Origin: Paenibacillus sp. OK003
Lineage (GTDB): Bacteria; Bacillota; Bacilli; Paenibacillales; Paenibacillaceae
Reading direction: 5' to 3'
Assembly: GCF_900109515.1 (NCBI RefSeq)
Contig: NZ_FOBD01000006.1
Span: 62,001-126,000 of the forward strand
DNA: 64,000 nucleotides
Of the stretch, positions 53,235-62,264 are shown one piece after another. The notes below the pieces were generated by a model. It was not told where the DNA came from. It did no database searches and was given only the letters and a program-made list of their open reading frames with translations. Position numbers and translations under genes: made by a program. Each line of letters opens with the position of its first letter. The stretch's first letter is position 1.

Positions 53235-53936
53235 TTAGGAATAGGAGTGCTGCCGTTCTCCACCTGGTTTATTGCTGCTTGCACGTTTGCGATATCCTGC
53301 AAATACAACACCAGCAGTAACGAGAACGATAAATAAGATTCTCAGTGCCGGATGCTCAGTGAAGAAAGGTACAAGACGCTGCTCCTCTGTGATCATGTTT
53401 GAAGCCGTATACCCAAGCACGATAGCTCCAACATAAATGATCCAAGGGAAATGGTTAATTAATTTGATAAATAACGTACTGCCCCACACGATAATAGGCA
53501 CACTGATCAACAATCCGAGTATAACAAGTACCAAGTGCTGCTGTGCTGCACCAGCAACGGCGATGACGTTATCCAGTCCCATGGCAGCGTCTGCGATGAC
53601 AATCGTTCGCACGGCTACCCAGAGAGAACTGCCGGCCTTGATATCTGAATGCTCTTCCCCTTGATCTGCCAACAACTTGTAAGCTATCCAGATCAGGAGT
53701 AATCCACCAACAAGGAGTAGCCATGGCACTTTAAGCAGCCAGAGCACAATCACGGTGGCTACAATGCGAATCAAAAGTGCGCCGCCTGTTCCGTAAAGAA
53801 TCGCCCTTTTCTGCACAGAAGGGTGCAAATTTCGAGCCGCGAGACCAATCACGATGGCATTATCGCCAGCCAGGATTAGATCAATAAATACAACGTTCAA
53901 CAACGCCAGCCAAAAAGCGGGGCTAAACAGCTCCAT
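53235..53936 (-). CDS. TerC family integral membrane protein
   Basis: A 233-residue TerC-family protein with about seven membrane segments. FIDLILAGDNAIVIGLAARN near the N-terminus and AMGLDNVIAVAGAAQ in the middle carry the acidic in-membrane motifs of the family (GDN and LDN). Members are linked to manganese export and metalation of exported enzymes in Bacillus. A soluble, basic C-terminus ends the protein. It is divergent from a second TerC gene 105 bases away. Confidence 0.9.
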   Translation of the reverse strand: MELFSPAFWLALLNVVFIDLILAGDNAIVIGLAARNLHPSVQKRAILYGTGGALLIRIVATVIVLWLLKVPWLLLVGGLLLIWIAYKLLADQGEEHSDIKAGSSLWVAVRTIVIADAAMGLDNVIAVAGAAQQHLVLVILGLLISVPIIVWGSTLFIKLINHFPWIIYVGAIVLGYTASNMITEEQRLVPFFTEHPALRILFIVLVTAGVVFAGYRKRASSNKPGGERQHSYS

Positions 53937-54041
53937 ACGATGTCACTCCTTCTATATATCCAAACCTGAGAAAGCTTGTTCAACGTTTAAGAATAGCATG
54001 GACAACTTTGACATACAAGTTAGAGTGGGGGGATGAGAAGC

Positions 54042-54701
54042 ATGGATACGCTGTGGCTGTTGACCGAAATATTAATGATTAATCTGGTTCTGAGTGGAGA
54101 TAATGCGGTGGTTATTGCCCTCGCAAGCAAGGATTTGCCCGCGAGACAGCGCAAGCAGGCGGTCTGGTGGGGGGCTTTCGGCGCGGTTGTTTTGCGTTGT
54201 TTGTTAACCTTTGCAGCCGTACTGCTGTTGGGCATTCCTTTTATTCAGGCGGCTGGTGGTCTGCTGTTGCTCTGGATTGCCGTCAAGCTGCTGCTTCAGA
54301 ATGAAGATGAAGTACATATTCGTAAAGCGTCCACGACCTGGAAAGCGATCCAAACGATTTTGATTGCTGACTTTGTCATGAGTCTGGATAACGTTCTCGC
54401 GATTGCTGCGCTGGCGGATGGGGACTTGGCGCTCACGGTCATCGGGATTGCCATAAGTATTCCGATTGTGGTGTGGGGCAGCGGATTAATTGTCGGTTTG
54501 TTGAAGCGGTTTCCGATTCTGGTATTTGCCGGTTCAGGTATTCTGGCCTTCACAGCAGGTGAGATGGTGATGAATGATCCGAAGCTGGGACAGTGGCTCG
54601 GTGGATTGGCAGCTGAGGCACATACACTGCTGCCTGTAGCTATGGCTTGTCTTGTAATTGCGATTGGAGGAGCGCACAAGTTTGTTCGTCGAAACGTGTA
54701 A
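54042..54701 (+). CDS. TerC family integral membrane protein (second paralogue)
   Basis: A 219-residue paralogue of its divergent neighbour, with the same motifs: MINLVLSGDNAVVIALASKD and VMSLDNVLAIAALADG. The ATG at 54042 is preferred over that at 54033 because GGGGGG sits at a workable distance only from the former. The two proteins share the two-repeat topology but only moderate identity by eye, so this is an old duplication. A terminator follows. Confidence 0.9.
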   Translation: MDTLWLLTEILMINLVLSGDNAVVIALASKDLPARQRKQAVWWGAFGAVVLRCLLTFAAVLLLGIPFIQAAGGLLLLWIAVKLLLQNEDEVHIRKASTTWKAIQTILIADFVMSLDNVLAIAALADGDLALTVIGIAISIPIVVWGSGLIVGLLKRFPILVFAGSGILAFTAGEMVMNDPKLGQWLGGLAAEAHTLLPVAMACLVIAIGGAHKFVRRNV

Positions 54702-54738
54702 GTTGATTTGAGCAAATGGAAATGTGAATTTTCTGGCG

Positions 54739-54763
54739 AACTGCCCGTAAAGGGCAGTTTTTT
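54739..54763 (+). terminator. Terminator after the plus-strand TerC gene
   Basis: AACTGCCC and GGGCAGTT pair around GTAAA, followed by TTTT. The remaining 225 bases to the next gene show nothing definite. Confidence 0.88.
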
Positions 54764-54990
54764 GCTGTATTTATTTGTTCAGAAGAAATGGGCGAACTTG
54801 AATAAGTCATAGACCGATCATTTTAGGGTAATACAGGATAATGGAGAGAGGCGAAGTACGACATAAAGTGTAGTTTTTTGCATACACATCGGCTACACTA
54901 GAAGAAGGCTGGGAACAGTCAGTCATCATGGTGTGCTTATAGTTTATCTTACGGGGTACATAGCCAAATGTTATTAAGAGGTGATTGTAG

Positions 54991-55485
54991 ATGAGGATGA
55001 GAAATGAAAAAGCAATCGGAGTATTTATTTTTGTTGCAGGTTTAATCATTTTACTCGGCAAACTTGGTGTGTTTGGCTTTATTGGACGGCACTTCTGGCC
55101 TTTGCTCATCTTGCTGCCTGGTATTGCTCTTCATGCATTATATTATGCAAGGCTCACGCCATCATGGTCACTCGTTCCAGCAGGAATATTAACCGTCTAT
55201 GGTCTGTTGTTCGGAATCACGAATACATGGGGCAGCGGATTGATGAGCAACCTGTGGCCTGCATTTTTGCTGGGGATTGCTGTTGGTTTGCTTGAATATG
55301 CACTGGCTGATCATCGAAGACCCGCAATGGTACTTCCGGTGGCATTGGGCGTTGGCATCCTTTCAATTATTTTATTCGGATTTACACTGCTTCACACCGG
55401 TATTATCTATGTGCTGGCGGTAATTTTGATTGTAGGCGGGATGTGGTTGCTGTTTGGCCGAGGACGCCAAGGGAGAGGCTGGTAA
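54991..55485 (+). CDS. Small polytopic membrane protein (LiaF/DUF5668-like)
   Basis: A 164-residue protein with five or six membrane helices and short loops. The start is AIGVFIFVAGLIILLGKLGV, then FIGRHFWPLLILLPGIALH, which resembles the repeated N-[LF]-WP-L-L-[IL] signature of LiaI/LiaF and DUF5668 proteins. A second such unit is NLWPAFLLGIAVGL. A related role in envelope stress is only analogy. AAGAGGTGA precedes the ATG. Confidence 0.7.
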   Translation: MRMRNEKAIGVFIFVAGLIILLGKLGVFGFIGRHFWPLLILLPGIALHALYYARLTPSWSLVPAGILTVYGLLFGITNTWGSGLMSNLWPAFLLGIAVGLLEYALADHRRPAMVLPVALGVGILSIILFGFTLLHTGIIYVLAVILIVGGMWLLFGRGRQGRGW

Positions 55486-55515
55486 CATTCCCAGTGGTCT
55501 TTCAAGCGAAATATC

Positions 55516-55543
55516 TTGATTTTTACCTATGATCAACTATAAT
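55516..55543 (+). promoter_or_regulatory. Sigma-A promoter of typA
   Basis: TTGATT (55516) and TATAAT (55538) are 16 bases apart. The start is predicted near 55551, giving a leader of about 110 bases. Confidence 0.65.
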
Positions 55544-55560
55544 ATAAGGGATATAGGCAT

Positions 55561-55582
55561 GCGTCGGGATATCACCGACGCT
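55561..55582 (+). promoter_or_regulatory. Hairpin at the 5' end of the typA leader
   Basis: GCGTCGG and CCGACGC pair perfectly around GATATCA, about ten bases after the predicted transcript start. A second imperfect stem, CCTGCGAATTTGCGGG, follows. No T-run is present, so mRNA stabilisation or translational control is likelier than attenuation. Confidence 0.5.
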
Positions 55583-55662
55583 TATTTTGGGTGAGTAACC
55601 TGCGAATTTGCGGGAAGTTTAGTAGATAAGAATTGAAATTGGAAAGGATATGGATACAAACC

Positions 55663-57504
55663 ATGCATTCAAGAGAACACATTCGCAATATTGCGATTAT
55701 TGCCCACGTCGACCACGGGAAAACAACGCTCGTCGACAAGTTGCTCCAGCAATCCGGTACTTTCCGTGATCACGAAACGGTACAGGAGCGCGCAATGGAC
55801 TCCAACGATTTGGAGCGTGAACGCGGTATTACGATTCTGGCCAAAAACACAGCTATTACCTATAAAGATTACTTGATTAACATTGTGGATACACCAGGAC
55901 ACGCCGACTTTGGTGGTGAAGTGGAACGTATCATGAAAATGGTTGACGGCGTTTTGCTCGTTGTTGATGCTTACGAAGGATGTATGCCGCAAACGAAATT
56001 CGTACTTCGTAAAGCTTTGGAGCACAACCTGACACCAATCGTTGTTGTAAACAAAATTGACCGTCCAGCGGCTCGTCCGACTGAGGTTATTGATGAAGTA
56101 CTGGACCTGTTCATTGAACTGGGTGCCAACGATCAACAACTTGAATTCCCTGTTGTATATGCTTCCGCATTGAACGGAACATCCAGCATGGATAATGATC
56201 CTGCAAAACAGGATGACAACATGATGGCAATTTACAATACCATCGTTAGTCATATCCCACACCCTACCGAAAATGTTGAAGAACCACTTCAATTCCTCGT
56301 TACTTTGATGGACTACAATGAATACCTTGGCCGTATTGCCATTGGTCGTGTTAACCGCGGTGTGATCCGTCAAGGACAATCGGTAACGGTTATTATGCGT
56401 GATGGTAAGAGCAAAACTGCACGTATCGAGAAACTGTTCGGTTTCCAGGGTCTCAAACGTATTGAGACGGAAGAAGCAGGAGCAGGTGACATCGTTGCGA
56501 TTGCAGGAATCAAGGACATCAACATTGGTGAAACCATCGCTGATCCGAACAACCCAGAAGCACTTCCAGTTTTGAAAATTGATGAGCCTACACTGCAAAT
56601 GACGTTCCTTGTGAACAACAGTCCATTCGCAGGTCGTGAAGGTAAATGGGTAACTTCCCGTAAACTTCGTGAGCGTTTGTTCAAAGAATTGGAAACTGAC
56701 GTATCCCTTCGTGTTGACGAAACGGATAGCCCGGATGCATTTGTCGTTTCTGGACGTGGTGAGCTTCACTTAGGTATCCTGATTGAAAATATGCGTCGTG
56801 AAGGATATGAGCTTCAAGTATCCAAACCGGAAGTTATCGTTAAAGAAGTTGACGGTAAGAAAATGGAACCTCTAGAGCGCTTGTTGATTGATATCCCTGA
56901 AGAAAGCATGGGTTCCGTAATGGAGAGCCTGGGCGCACGTAAAGCAGAGATGGTTAATATGGTCAACACAGGTAGTGGTCAAGTTCGTCTGGAGTTCCTG
57001 ATTCCAGCACGTGGTTTGATCGGATATAGCACCAACTTCCTGACATTGACTCGTGGTTATGGTGTAATGAACCATGCATTTGACAGCTACGCTCCAGTAG
57101 TATCCGGTCAAGTAGGTGGACGTCACCAAGGCGTGCTGATCTCAACTGAAACTGGTACATCTACGTTCTATGGCATGATGGGCGTTGAGGATCGCGGTAC
57201 GCTCTTCTTGGAGCCGGGTACTGAAATCTACGAAGGTATGATTGTTGGTGAACATACACGTGACAATGATATCGTTGTTAACATCTGCAAAGAAAAACAA
57301 CTGACTAACGTTCGTTCTTCTGGTAAAGATGATACGGTTAAAATTAAAACTCCGATTATCTTCTCGTTGGAACAGGCGCTTGAATATCTGAATGAAGATG
57401 AATATTGTGAGATTACACCAAAATCTATTCGTCTCCGTAAGAAAATCCTGAACAAATCCGAGCGTGAGCGTGCAGAAAAACAACGCAAAATGGCTACAAA
57501 ATAA
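55663..57504 (+). CDS. typA: Translational GTPase TypA/BipA
   Basis: TypA/BipA is a ribosome-binding GTPase important in cold and stress and in 50S assembly. The 613-residue protein starts [20 protein letters not shown], with G1 [10 protein letters not shown]3 [11 protein letters not shown] and G4 [10 protein letters not shown], followed by EF-G-like domains and the specific C-terminal domain. The ATG at 55663 is used rather than the in-frame TTG at 55633, by family length. It corresponds to ylaG; ylaH follows after a repeat-filled gap. Confidence 0.96.
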   Translation: MHSREHIRNIAIIAHVDHGKTTLVDKLLQQSGTFRDHETVQERAMDSNDLERERGITILAKNTAITYKDYLINIVDTPGHADFGGEVERIMKMVDGVLLVVDAYEGCMPQTKFVLRKALEHNLTPIVVVNKIDRPAARPTEVIDEVLDLFIELGANDQQLEFPVVYASALNGTSSMDNDPAKQDDNMMAIYNTIVSHIPHPTENVEEPLQFLVTLMDYNEYLGRIAIGRVNRGVIRQGQSVTVIMRDGKSKTARIEKLFGFQGLKRIETEEAGAGDIVAIAGIKDINIGETIADPNNPEALPVLKIDEPTLQMTFLVNNSPFAGREGKWVTSRKLRERLFKELETDVSLRVDETDSPDAFVVSGRGELHLGILIENMRREGYELQVSKPEVIVKEVDGKKMEPLERLLIDIPEESMGSVMESLGARKAEMVNMVNTGSGQVRLEFLIPARGLIGYSTNFLTLTRGYGVMNHAFDSYAPVVSGQVGGRHQGVLISTETGTSTFYGMMGVEDRGTLFLEPGTEIYEGMIVGEHTRDNDIVVNICKEKQLTNVRSSGKDDTVKIKTPIIFSLEQALEYLNEDEYCEITPKSIRLRKKILNKSERERAEKQRKMATK

Positions 57505-57535
57505 CACCTAACTACAACTAAAATAAATGATATAA

Positions 57536-57817
57536 GTTAACGTTTGATGGAACACATATACACCATCGACGTTGATTACAACCCGCTAAAGTAGTGGAGG
57601 ATTCGGAATCGATTCTGTAGGAGCGAAGCGTTCGCCTGAAAGCTTTCTGAAAGAAAGCTACATCGGAAGCATACGCTTATCCCCGGATTTTACCATTGAG
57701 AAATGGATCAAAAAAATCTGGGGATAACAGCGACCGAAAGAACGATCCGAATCCGAAACGGTCACATGCAGAGTTTTGTAATTTATGTTGTTGGTGTGGT
57801 TCCATCAACCAGTTAAC
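57536..57817. repeat. Dispersed palindromic element, copy 3, with divergent arms and an extra hairpin
   Basis: The core again has GGAGCGAAGCGTTCGCC, TTATCCCCGGATTTT and AAAAATCTGGGGATAACAGC. Here the arms read GGATTCGGAATCGATTCT (57599) and AGAACGATCCGAATCC (57739): complementary to each other but unlike the arms of copies 1b and 2. About 40 extra bases in the core form an AGCTTTC/GAAAGCT hairpin. The inner hairpin is CCATT/AATGG. Outside, GTTAAC plus TTGATGGAAC (57536-57553) faces GTTCCATCAA plus GTTAAC (57799-57817). It fills the typA-ylaH gap. Confidence 0.78.
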
Positions 57818-57854
57818 TTATATCTAGCATGAACACGAAAGGAGCTGGCTGTGC

Positions 57855-58151
57855 ATGCAAGCATGGTTCGCATCAAACCCGATCGTAGCCTACATCGTCA
57901 TCTTTGTATTGATTACTTACGTATATAACAAGGTGTTTCGGGTACGTCAGAAATTGCCACTTGGTAAGGAAATCGTTCTCTATATATTGATGGCGATGGG
58001 CACATTCATGCTTCTTGTTTTTCAAATCGACAAGTTGCCAATTATTCAATGTTTGCTGGTGGCTGTTGGTTTGATGCTGTTAGTGAGAGTGCGCTATTTT
58101 ATTGAAGGTCGTCAAAAGAAAAAAGCGGAAGCTGCCGCTCGAAACTCATAA
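57855..58151 (+). CDS. ylaH: YlaH-like membrane protein
   Basis: A 98-residue protein with three membrane segments, starting with IVAYIVIFVLITYVYNKVF, then a basic loop (VRQKLPLGKEIVLYILMA) and a charged tail. Position right after typA matches B. subtilis ylaG-ylaH. Its function is unknown. GGAGC lies ten bases before the ATG. LCP follows in the same direction after a weak hairpin. Confidence 0.85.
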   Translation: MQAWFASNPIVAYIVIFVLITYVYNKVFRVRQKLPLGKEIVLYILMAMGTFMLLVFQIDKLPIIQCLLVAVGLMLLVRVRYFIEGRQKKKAEAAARNS

Positions 58152-58172
58152 ATTCTGTATAGTATAGACCAT

Positions 58173-58196
58173 CCGTTTTCCTTAGGGAAAGCGGTT
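58173..58196 (+). terminator. Possible weak terminator after ylaH
   Basis: CCGTTTTCC and GGAAAGCGG pair with one wobble around a short loop, followed by TTGTCTTAT. The T-run is poor, so read-through into the LCP gene is plausible. Confidence 0.35.
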
Positions 58197-58241
58197 GTCT
58201 TATATATAGGCCAAAACAGATGTGATAAAGGTGTTGAAGAT

Positions 58242-59303
58242 ATGAACTCGAATTCGAACGGACTGCCTCCACGGAGACAGGCACCGACTCAATCCGGCGC
58301 TTCTGGATCGAAGAACGGCAAAGGCAAGCAACCAAAGAAGAAGAAAAAGATGCGAACCTTTGGCAGACTGATTTTAAGTTTATTGGTTATTGCAATTGTG
58401 GTAGGCTGCGGATATCTCTATTGGGTATACAATCAGGTAGCTGATACGGGCATTGACAAGCCAGTACCGGCTGGAATGTCAGCGAAAACCAAACCCATTA
58501 CGATGTTGCTGCTAGGTACGGATAACCGTCCCGAAACAGGTACGTATCTCTCGGATGTGGTTATGGTAGCTTCTCTGAATCCGGAGACCAAGACGGCAAC
58601 CATTGTATCTTTACCTCGAGATACCCGTATTCAGTTGGATGGTTATAAGGCGAATAAATTGAATTCTTATTATCCTAAGTTTAAAGCCCAAGAAAAAACC
58701 TCTGGCAAAAATGCAGAGGATCAAATGAAAGAAATGATGGGCAAATATCTGGATGTGGATATCAATTATACGACAGTACTGAATTTTCAAGCGTTCCGGG
58801 ATGCGGTTAATGCTGTAGGTGGCGTGGATGTGACCGTGGATAAAAACATGTGTTACAAAGATACGGCCGATGGCACGGATATTAACCTGGTGGCTGGTGC
58901 ACAGCATTTGGATGGCAAAGAAGCACTTGATTTTGTCCGTTATCGTAAATCGAACTGTAAGCCGAAGACAGATGAATCCAACGACTTTGACCGAAATAAA
59001 CGTCAGAACCAGGTGTTGAATTCCATGTTGGACCAGTTGAAATCACTGGGAGGCATCACGAAGATTGGTAAAGTGATTGGTGCTGTTGACGACAACATGA
59101 CAACAGATGTAGAATCGGAGCAAATGAAGAACTTTATTTCGACCTATTGGAATATTTCCAAAACGGATGTGCACTACACACCTGTAACCGGAGAGTGGAG
59201 AAGTCCATATGTATATATCAACGAAACTGAATTGGCTAATGCTAAACAGGCGTTGCAGGATACACTTTCAGGCAAAGTAACAGCATCTCCAACAGCCGAG
59301 TAA
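58242..59303 (+). CDS. LytR-CpsA-Psr (LCP) family protein
   Basis: LCP enzymes transfer anionic glycopolymers such as teichoic acids from lipid carriers to peptidoglycan. The 353-residue protein has a long basic cytoplasmic N-terminus (KGKQPKKKKKMRTFGR) and one membrane span at about residues 42-60 (LILSLLVIAIVVGCGYLYWV). The extracellular LCP domain has TMLLLGTDNRPETGTYLSDV, SLPRDTRIQLDGY and LDFVRYRKSN, which includes the catalytic Arg positions. AAAGGTG precedes the ATG. Confidence 0.92.
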   Translation: MNSNSNGLPPRRQAPTQSGASGSKNGKGKQPKKKKKMRTFGRLILSLLVIAIVVGCGYLYWVYNQVADTGIDKPVPAGMSAKTKPITMLLLGTDNRPETGTYLSDVVMVASLNPETKTATIVSLPRDTRIQLDGYKANKLNSYYPKFKAQEKTSGKNAEDQMKEMMGKYLDVDINYTTVLNFQAFRDAVNAVGGVDVTVDKNMCYKDTADGTDINLVAGAQHLDGKEALDFVRYRKSNCKPKTDESNDFDRNKRQNQVLNSMLDQLKSLGGITKIGKVIGAVDDNMTTDVESEQMKNFISTYWNISKTDVHYTPVTGEWRSPYVYINETELANAKQALQDTLSGKVTASPTAE

Positions 59304-59320
59304 CATTCATTCTTTTGGGA

Positions 59321-59350
59321 TTGGAAGCACGTTTGATGGTATGCTATAAT
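59321..59350 (+). promoter_or_regulatory. Promoter of the flavin oxidase-like gene
   Basis: TTGGAA (59321) and TATAAT (59345) are 18 bases apart, with a TG one base before the -10 (extended -10). Confidence 0.6.
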
Positions 59351-59402
59351 ATCCTCAACAACAATTCAAGAATTGCATAAAGAAGATTAGGGGGCTGGTT
59401 GG

Positions 59403-59855
59403 ATGTCCGAAGCCGTCACACAATTGACTGAATCTCTTTTACAGCAATTCAAGAACGAAACTTTTGTGCTCTTGAGCACCGTGGACATTGAATCTGGAGG
59501 TCCGACATCAACAGCAATCTCCTGGATTTATGCGGAGAATGCTTCTACTCTTCGTGTGGCGATTGATCATCGTTCACGTCTCGTGAACAATATGATCGAG
59601 AATCCGGCTATTACCGTCACCATTTTTGGAGAAGAGATGGTGTATGCGGTGAACGGACGTGCTTCCGTACGACAAAATCCGTTACAGGATGTTCCGTTTA
59701 ATATGTGCTGTTTCGACATTTCCATCGAAGCGGTAAGGAATGCCCTTTTTTATGGAGCCCAGCTGTCTTCTGTGCCTCAATTTGTCAAAATATATGATCA
59801 GCGTGCTGCTGAGAAATTAGATGAGCAGGTTTTTACTGCAATGAAAAAAGCCTAG
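59403..59855 (+). CDS. Pyridoxamine 5'-phosphate oxidase family (FMN-binding split barrel) protein
   Basis: A 150-residue split-barrel protein. NETFVLLSTVDIESGGPTST, then ISWIYAENASTLRVAIDHRS and NPAITVTIFGEEM, are typical of PNPOx-like flavin- or F420-binding proteins. True pyridoxine phosphate oxidase residues cannot be confirmed, so the substrate is unknown. GGGGGCTGG precedes the ATG. The stop lies inside a bidirectional terminator shared with the converging ylaJ-like gene. Confidence 0.8.
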   Translation: MSEAVTQLTESLLQQFKNETFVLLSTVDIESGGPTSTAISWIYAENASTLRVAIDHRSRLVNNMIENPAITVTIFGEEMVYAVNGRASVRQNPLQDVPFNMCCFDISIEAVRNALFYGAQLSSVPQFVKIYDQRAAEKLDEQVFTAMKKA

Positions 59856-59876
59856 TGAGAGATCACTGGGCTTTTT
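59845..59876. terminator. Bidirectional terminator overlapping two stop codons
   Basis: AAAAAGCC and GGCTTTTT with inner AGTGA/TCACT around GAGA. The stem includes the stop codons of the flanking, converging genes. Confidence 0.88.
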
Positions 59877-60558
59877 GTTGTCTTTTGTCAGAAGAATGCA
59901 GCTGCTGCATTTGTTGTTCACGTCCTACATGTTCATCCGGATTTTGACGGACTTTGACATCTTTGGGGAGTTGGGGAATGATTCGGCCCACCATGTCAGC
60001 GAGTTCTGAAGCAAAACCGGATATGGGATGACCTTGACGAATATGCTCACCAATTTCCTTAATGCGTTCGGTGACATCAGCATCTGCGGTAACAATGGAA
60101 TCCACACCTTCTGGATCTTTGCGAAGGGCTTCAGCCACTGAGTATTTAATTGTACCTACTCGTGCGCGTTCCAGTTCACCATCAACATCAATGCCAACTA
60201 CGGCAGTATTGCCAAGAATGACACAGTTGGCATCTTTGACACCTTCCACTTGCTTGGCAAGTGTTTTGAGGTGGGTGACCCTTTTATCGTTTGGCATCCG
60301 AGCCGCCTTGGTGTTGTCCGTGACGTTTTTCTCATGAACCTCACCCGTATTTTCGGTCAGATGGTCTACAGCTGAAGGGTGCAACCGATCTTCTTGAGTA
60401 TTGAGCATGTGAGATCCTTTACGTTGATCTTGCTGAGTTGTAACATTTCCTCCGTAACCTTTGGCATGCTGACCTTGCTGCTGCGAGGCATTACGTGTAG
60501 AACTGTTGCAGCCTGTAAGTATAAAGATCAGAAGCAGCGTGCAAACCCAATATTTCAT
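59863..60558 (-). CDS. ylaJ: YhcN/YlaJ family sporulation lipoprotein
   Basis: A 231-residue lipoprotein: the signal KYWVCTLLLIFILTGC has a lipobox ending at Cys17. The mature part has a Gln/Asn-rich linker and the YhcN/YlaJ core (TLAKQVEGVKDANCVILGNT, then AVVGIDVDGEL and VADADVTER-like positions near VTADADVTERIKEIGEHIR). Family members are in the forespore inner membrane and affect germination or outgrowth. Its position beside ylaH and phoH2 matches ylaJ. Confidence 0.85.
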   Translation of the reverse strand: MKYWVCTLLLIFILTGCNSSTRNASQQQGQHAKGYGGNVTTQQDQRKGSHMLNTQEDRLHPSAVDHLTENTGEVHEKNVTDNTKAARMPNDKRVTHLKTLAKQVEGVKDANCVILGNTAVVGIDVDGELERARVGTIKYSVAEALRKDPEGVDSIVTADADVTERIKEIGEHIRQGHPISGFASELADMVGRIIPQLPKDVKVRQNPDEHVGREQQMQQLHSSDKRQQKAQ

Positions 60559-60711
60559 AAATGTTCATCCTTTCCTGGAGTTTTTCAGAATGGTTGACAA
60601 TTATTTTGTCCTAGTCGAATACATTTATGTATGGGAGCATGATTGTCCATGCCGCTGCTGAAAGATCACACTTATCCATGCCTTTAACGACGCCGCTTTG
60701 GAGGGGATTGA

Positions 60712-62046
60712 ATGAAAAAGATTTTTGTATTGGATACGAACGTGCTGCTGCATGACCCCAATGCCATATTTGCCTTTGAGGAACATGAGGTAATCATTCC
60801 CGCGGTTGTATTGGAGGAGATCGACTCCAAAAAAAGAAATGCCGATGAAATTGGCCGTAATGCCCGAAATGTATCGAGACTTCTTGACGGGTTGCGTGAA
60901 CTGGGACATCTGCACAGTGGCGTCCCTTTGGCTAATGGAGGCAATCTGAAAGTGGAATTGAATCACCGCAGTTTTGTGAAAGTACAGGAAATGTTTGGTG
61001 AAGTGTCCAACGATAATCGGATTTTGGCCGTCGCGCTGAATTATCAGATTGAGGAAAATGAGAAAGAGGTTGTCGAGCGACAGGTGGTTCTGGTCAGCAA
61101 GGATGTGCTTGTTCGTATCAAAGCGGATGTACTCGGTCTTTTCACACAGGATTACTTATCAGATCGCACGGCAGGTCTCAGTGAATTATATCCAGGCTAC
61201 ACTGCCCTCAAGGTTCATCCTTCGGTCATTGATGAGTTTTACACATATCGCTTTCTACCGATCAAACCGTTACAGTTGTCTTATTCGCTTTACCCGAATG
61301 AATTTGTAATTCTCAAGGATGAGATGGGAACCAATAAATCGGCTTTGCTCAAAGTAAACACAGAGGGAACGAAGCTGGAACCCCTTTTCCTGAGTAATGA
61401 TAATGTATGGGGCATCAGTGCACGTAACGCGCAACAGCGTATGGCCCTAGAACTGCTTCTGAATGATGACATTCCACTTGTCACGATTACAGGAAAGGCG
61501 GGTACGGGGAAAACCTTATTGGCGCTTGCTGCGGGTTTGCTGAAAGTGGAGGATGATCATAAGTACAAAAAACTGCTGATCGCCCGTCCGGTTGTGCCGA
61601 TGGGGAAAGATATCGGTTATCTCCCTGGAGAGAAAGAAGAGAAACTGAGACCATGGATGCAGCCGATTTATGATAACTTGGAATTTTTGTTTGATACCAA
61701 AAAAGCAGGCGACATTGATAAAATTTTGATGGGTCTTGGCAGTATTCAGGTTGAGGCACTCACGTATATTCGGGGTAGGTCTATACCAGGACAGTTTATT
61801 ATTATCGATGAAGCGCAGAACCTGTCTCGACATGAAGTGAAGACCATTGTATCGAGGGTAGGCGAAGGCAGTAAAATTATTTTGATGGGTGACCCTGAGC
61901 AAATAGACCACCCTTATCTGGATTCAGCAAGTAATGGTTTGACGTATATTGTGGAGCGATTCAAGCAAGAGGGAATCAGCGGACACATTATGCTGGAAAA
62001 AGGAGAACGTTCCAAGTTGGCTCAGCTTGCAGCGGATTTATTGTAA
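60712..62046 (+). CDS. ylaK: PhoH2-type protein: PIN domain fused to PhoH ATPase (YlaK)
   Basis: A 444-residue fusion that in characterised relatives acts as an ATP-dependent RNA helicase-nuclease. The N-terminal PIN domain (IFVLDTNVLLHDPNAIF, then IPAVVLEEIDSKKRN and SNDNRILAVAL) has the acidic residues of the active site. The PhoH domain has Walker A ITGKAGTGKTLLALAAG near residue 260 and FIIIDEAQNLSRHE, and ends with GDPEQIDHPYLD. GGAGGGG precedes the ATG. It is paralogous to phoH at 26 kb. Confidence 0.93.
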   Translation: MKKIFVLDTNVLLHDPNAIFAFEEHEVIIPAVVLEEIDSKKRNADEIGRNARNVSRLLDGLRELGHLHSGVPLANGGNLKVELNHRSFVKVQEMFGEVSNDNRILAVALNYQIEENEKEVVERQVVLVSKDVLVRIKADVLGLFTQDYLSDRTAGLSELYPGYTALKVHPSVIDEFYTYRFLPIKPLQLSYSLYPNEFVILKDEMGTNKSALLKVNTEGTKLEPLFLSNDNVWGISARNAQQRMALELLLNDDIPLVTITGKAGTGKTLLALAAGLLKVEDDHKYKKLLIARPVVPMGKDIGYLPGEKEEKLRPWMQPIYDNLEFLFDTKKAGDIDKILMGLGSIQVEALTYIRGRSIPGQFIIIDEAQNLSRHEVKTIVSRVGEGSKIILMGDPEQIDHPYLDSASNGLTYIVERFKQEGISGHIMLEKGERSKLAQLAADLL

Positions 62047-62083
62047 GGTAACGGTATTTATTTCCCGGAAAATGTTTCTAGTG

Positions 62084-62108
62084 AACCGGCTCTTGGAGCC
62101 GGTTTTTT
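62084..62108 (+). terminator. Terminator after ylaK
   Basis: AACCGGCTC and GAGCCGGTT pair around TTG, followed by TTTT. Confidence 0.92.
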
Positions 62109-62264
62109 GCTGAAAAAATAAAAATCAGTTATTGCACAGAACTCGCTATGCTCGAAGTATGCAAAATATCGGAAAACTGTTTTTTGGCAGGATAGGACAA
62201 GAGCACTACTTATTTGTTACAATGAATGTTGCAGGAAAAAATTAGGGGCGAGGAGGAGGAGTTA

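Noticed and set aside
53937-54041. A yybP-ykoY manganese riboswitch between the TerC genes
   Set aside because: The gap is about 105 bases and lacks the conserved GGGGAGTA-type motifs and paired stems.
55669-56769. A 366-codon antisense frame in typA
   Set aside because: The typA frame is unambiguous and highly conserved; the antisense product shows no family features.
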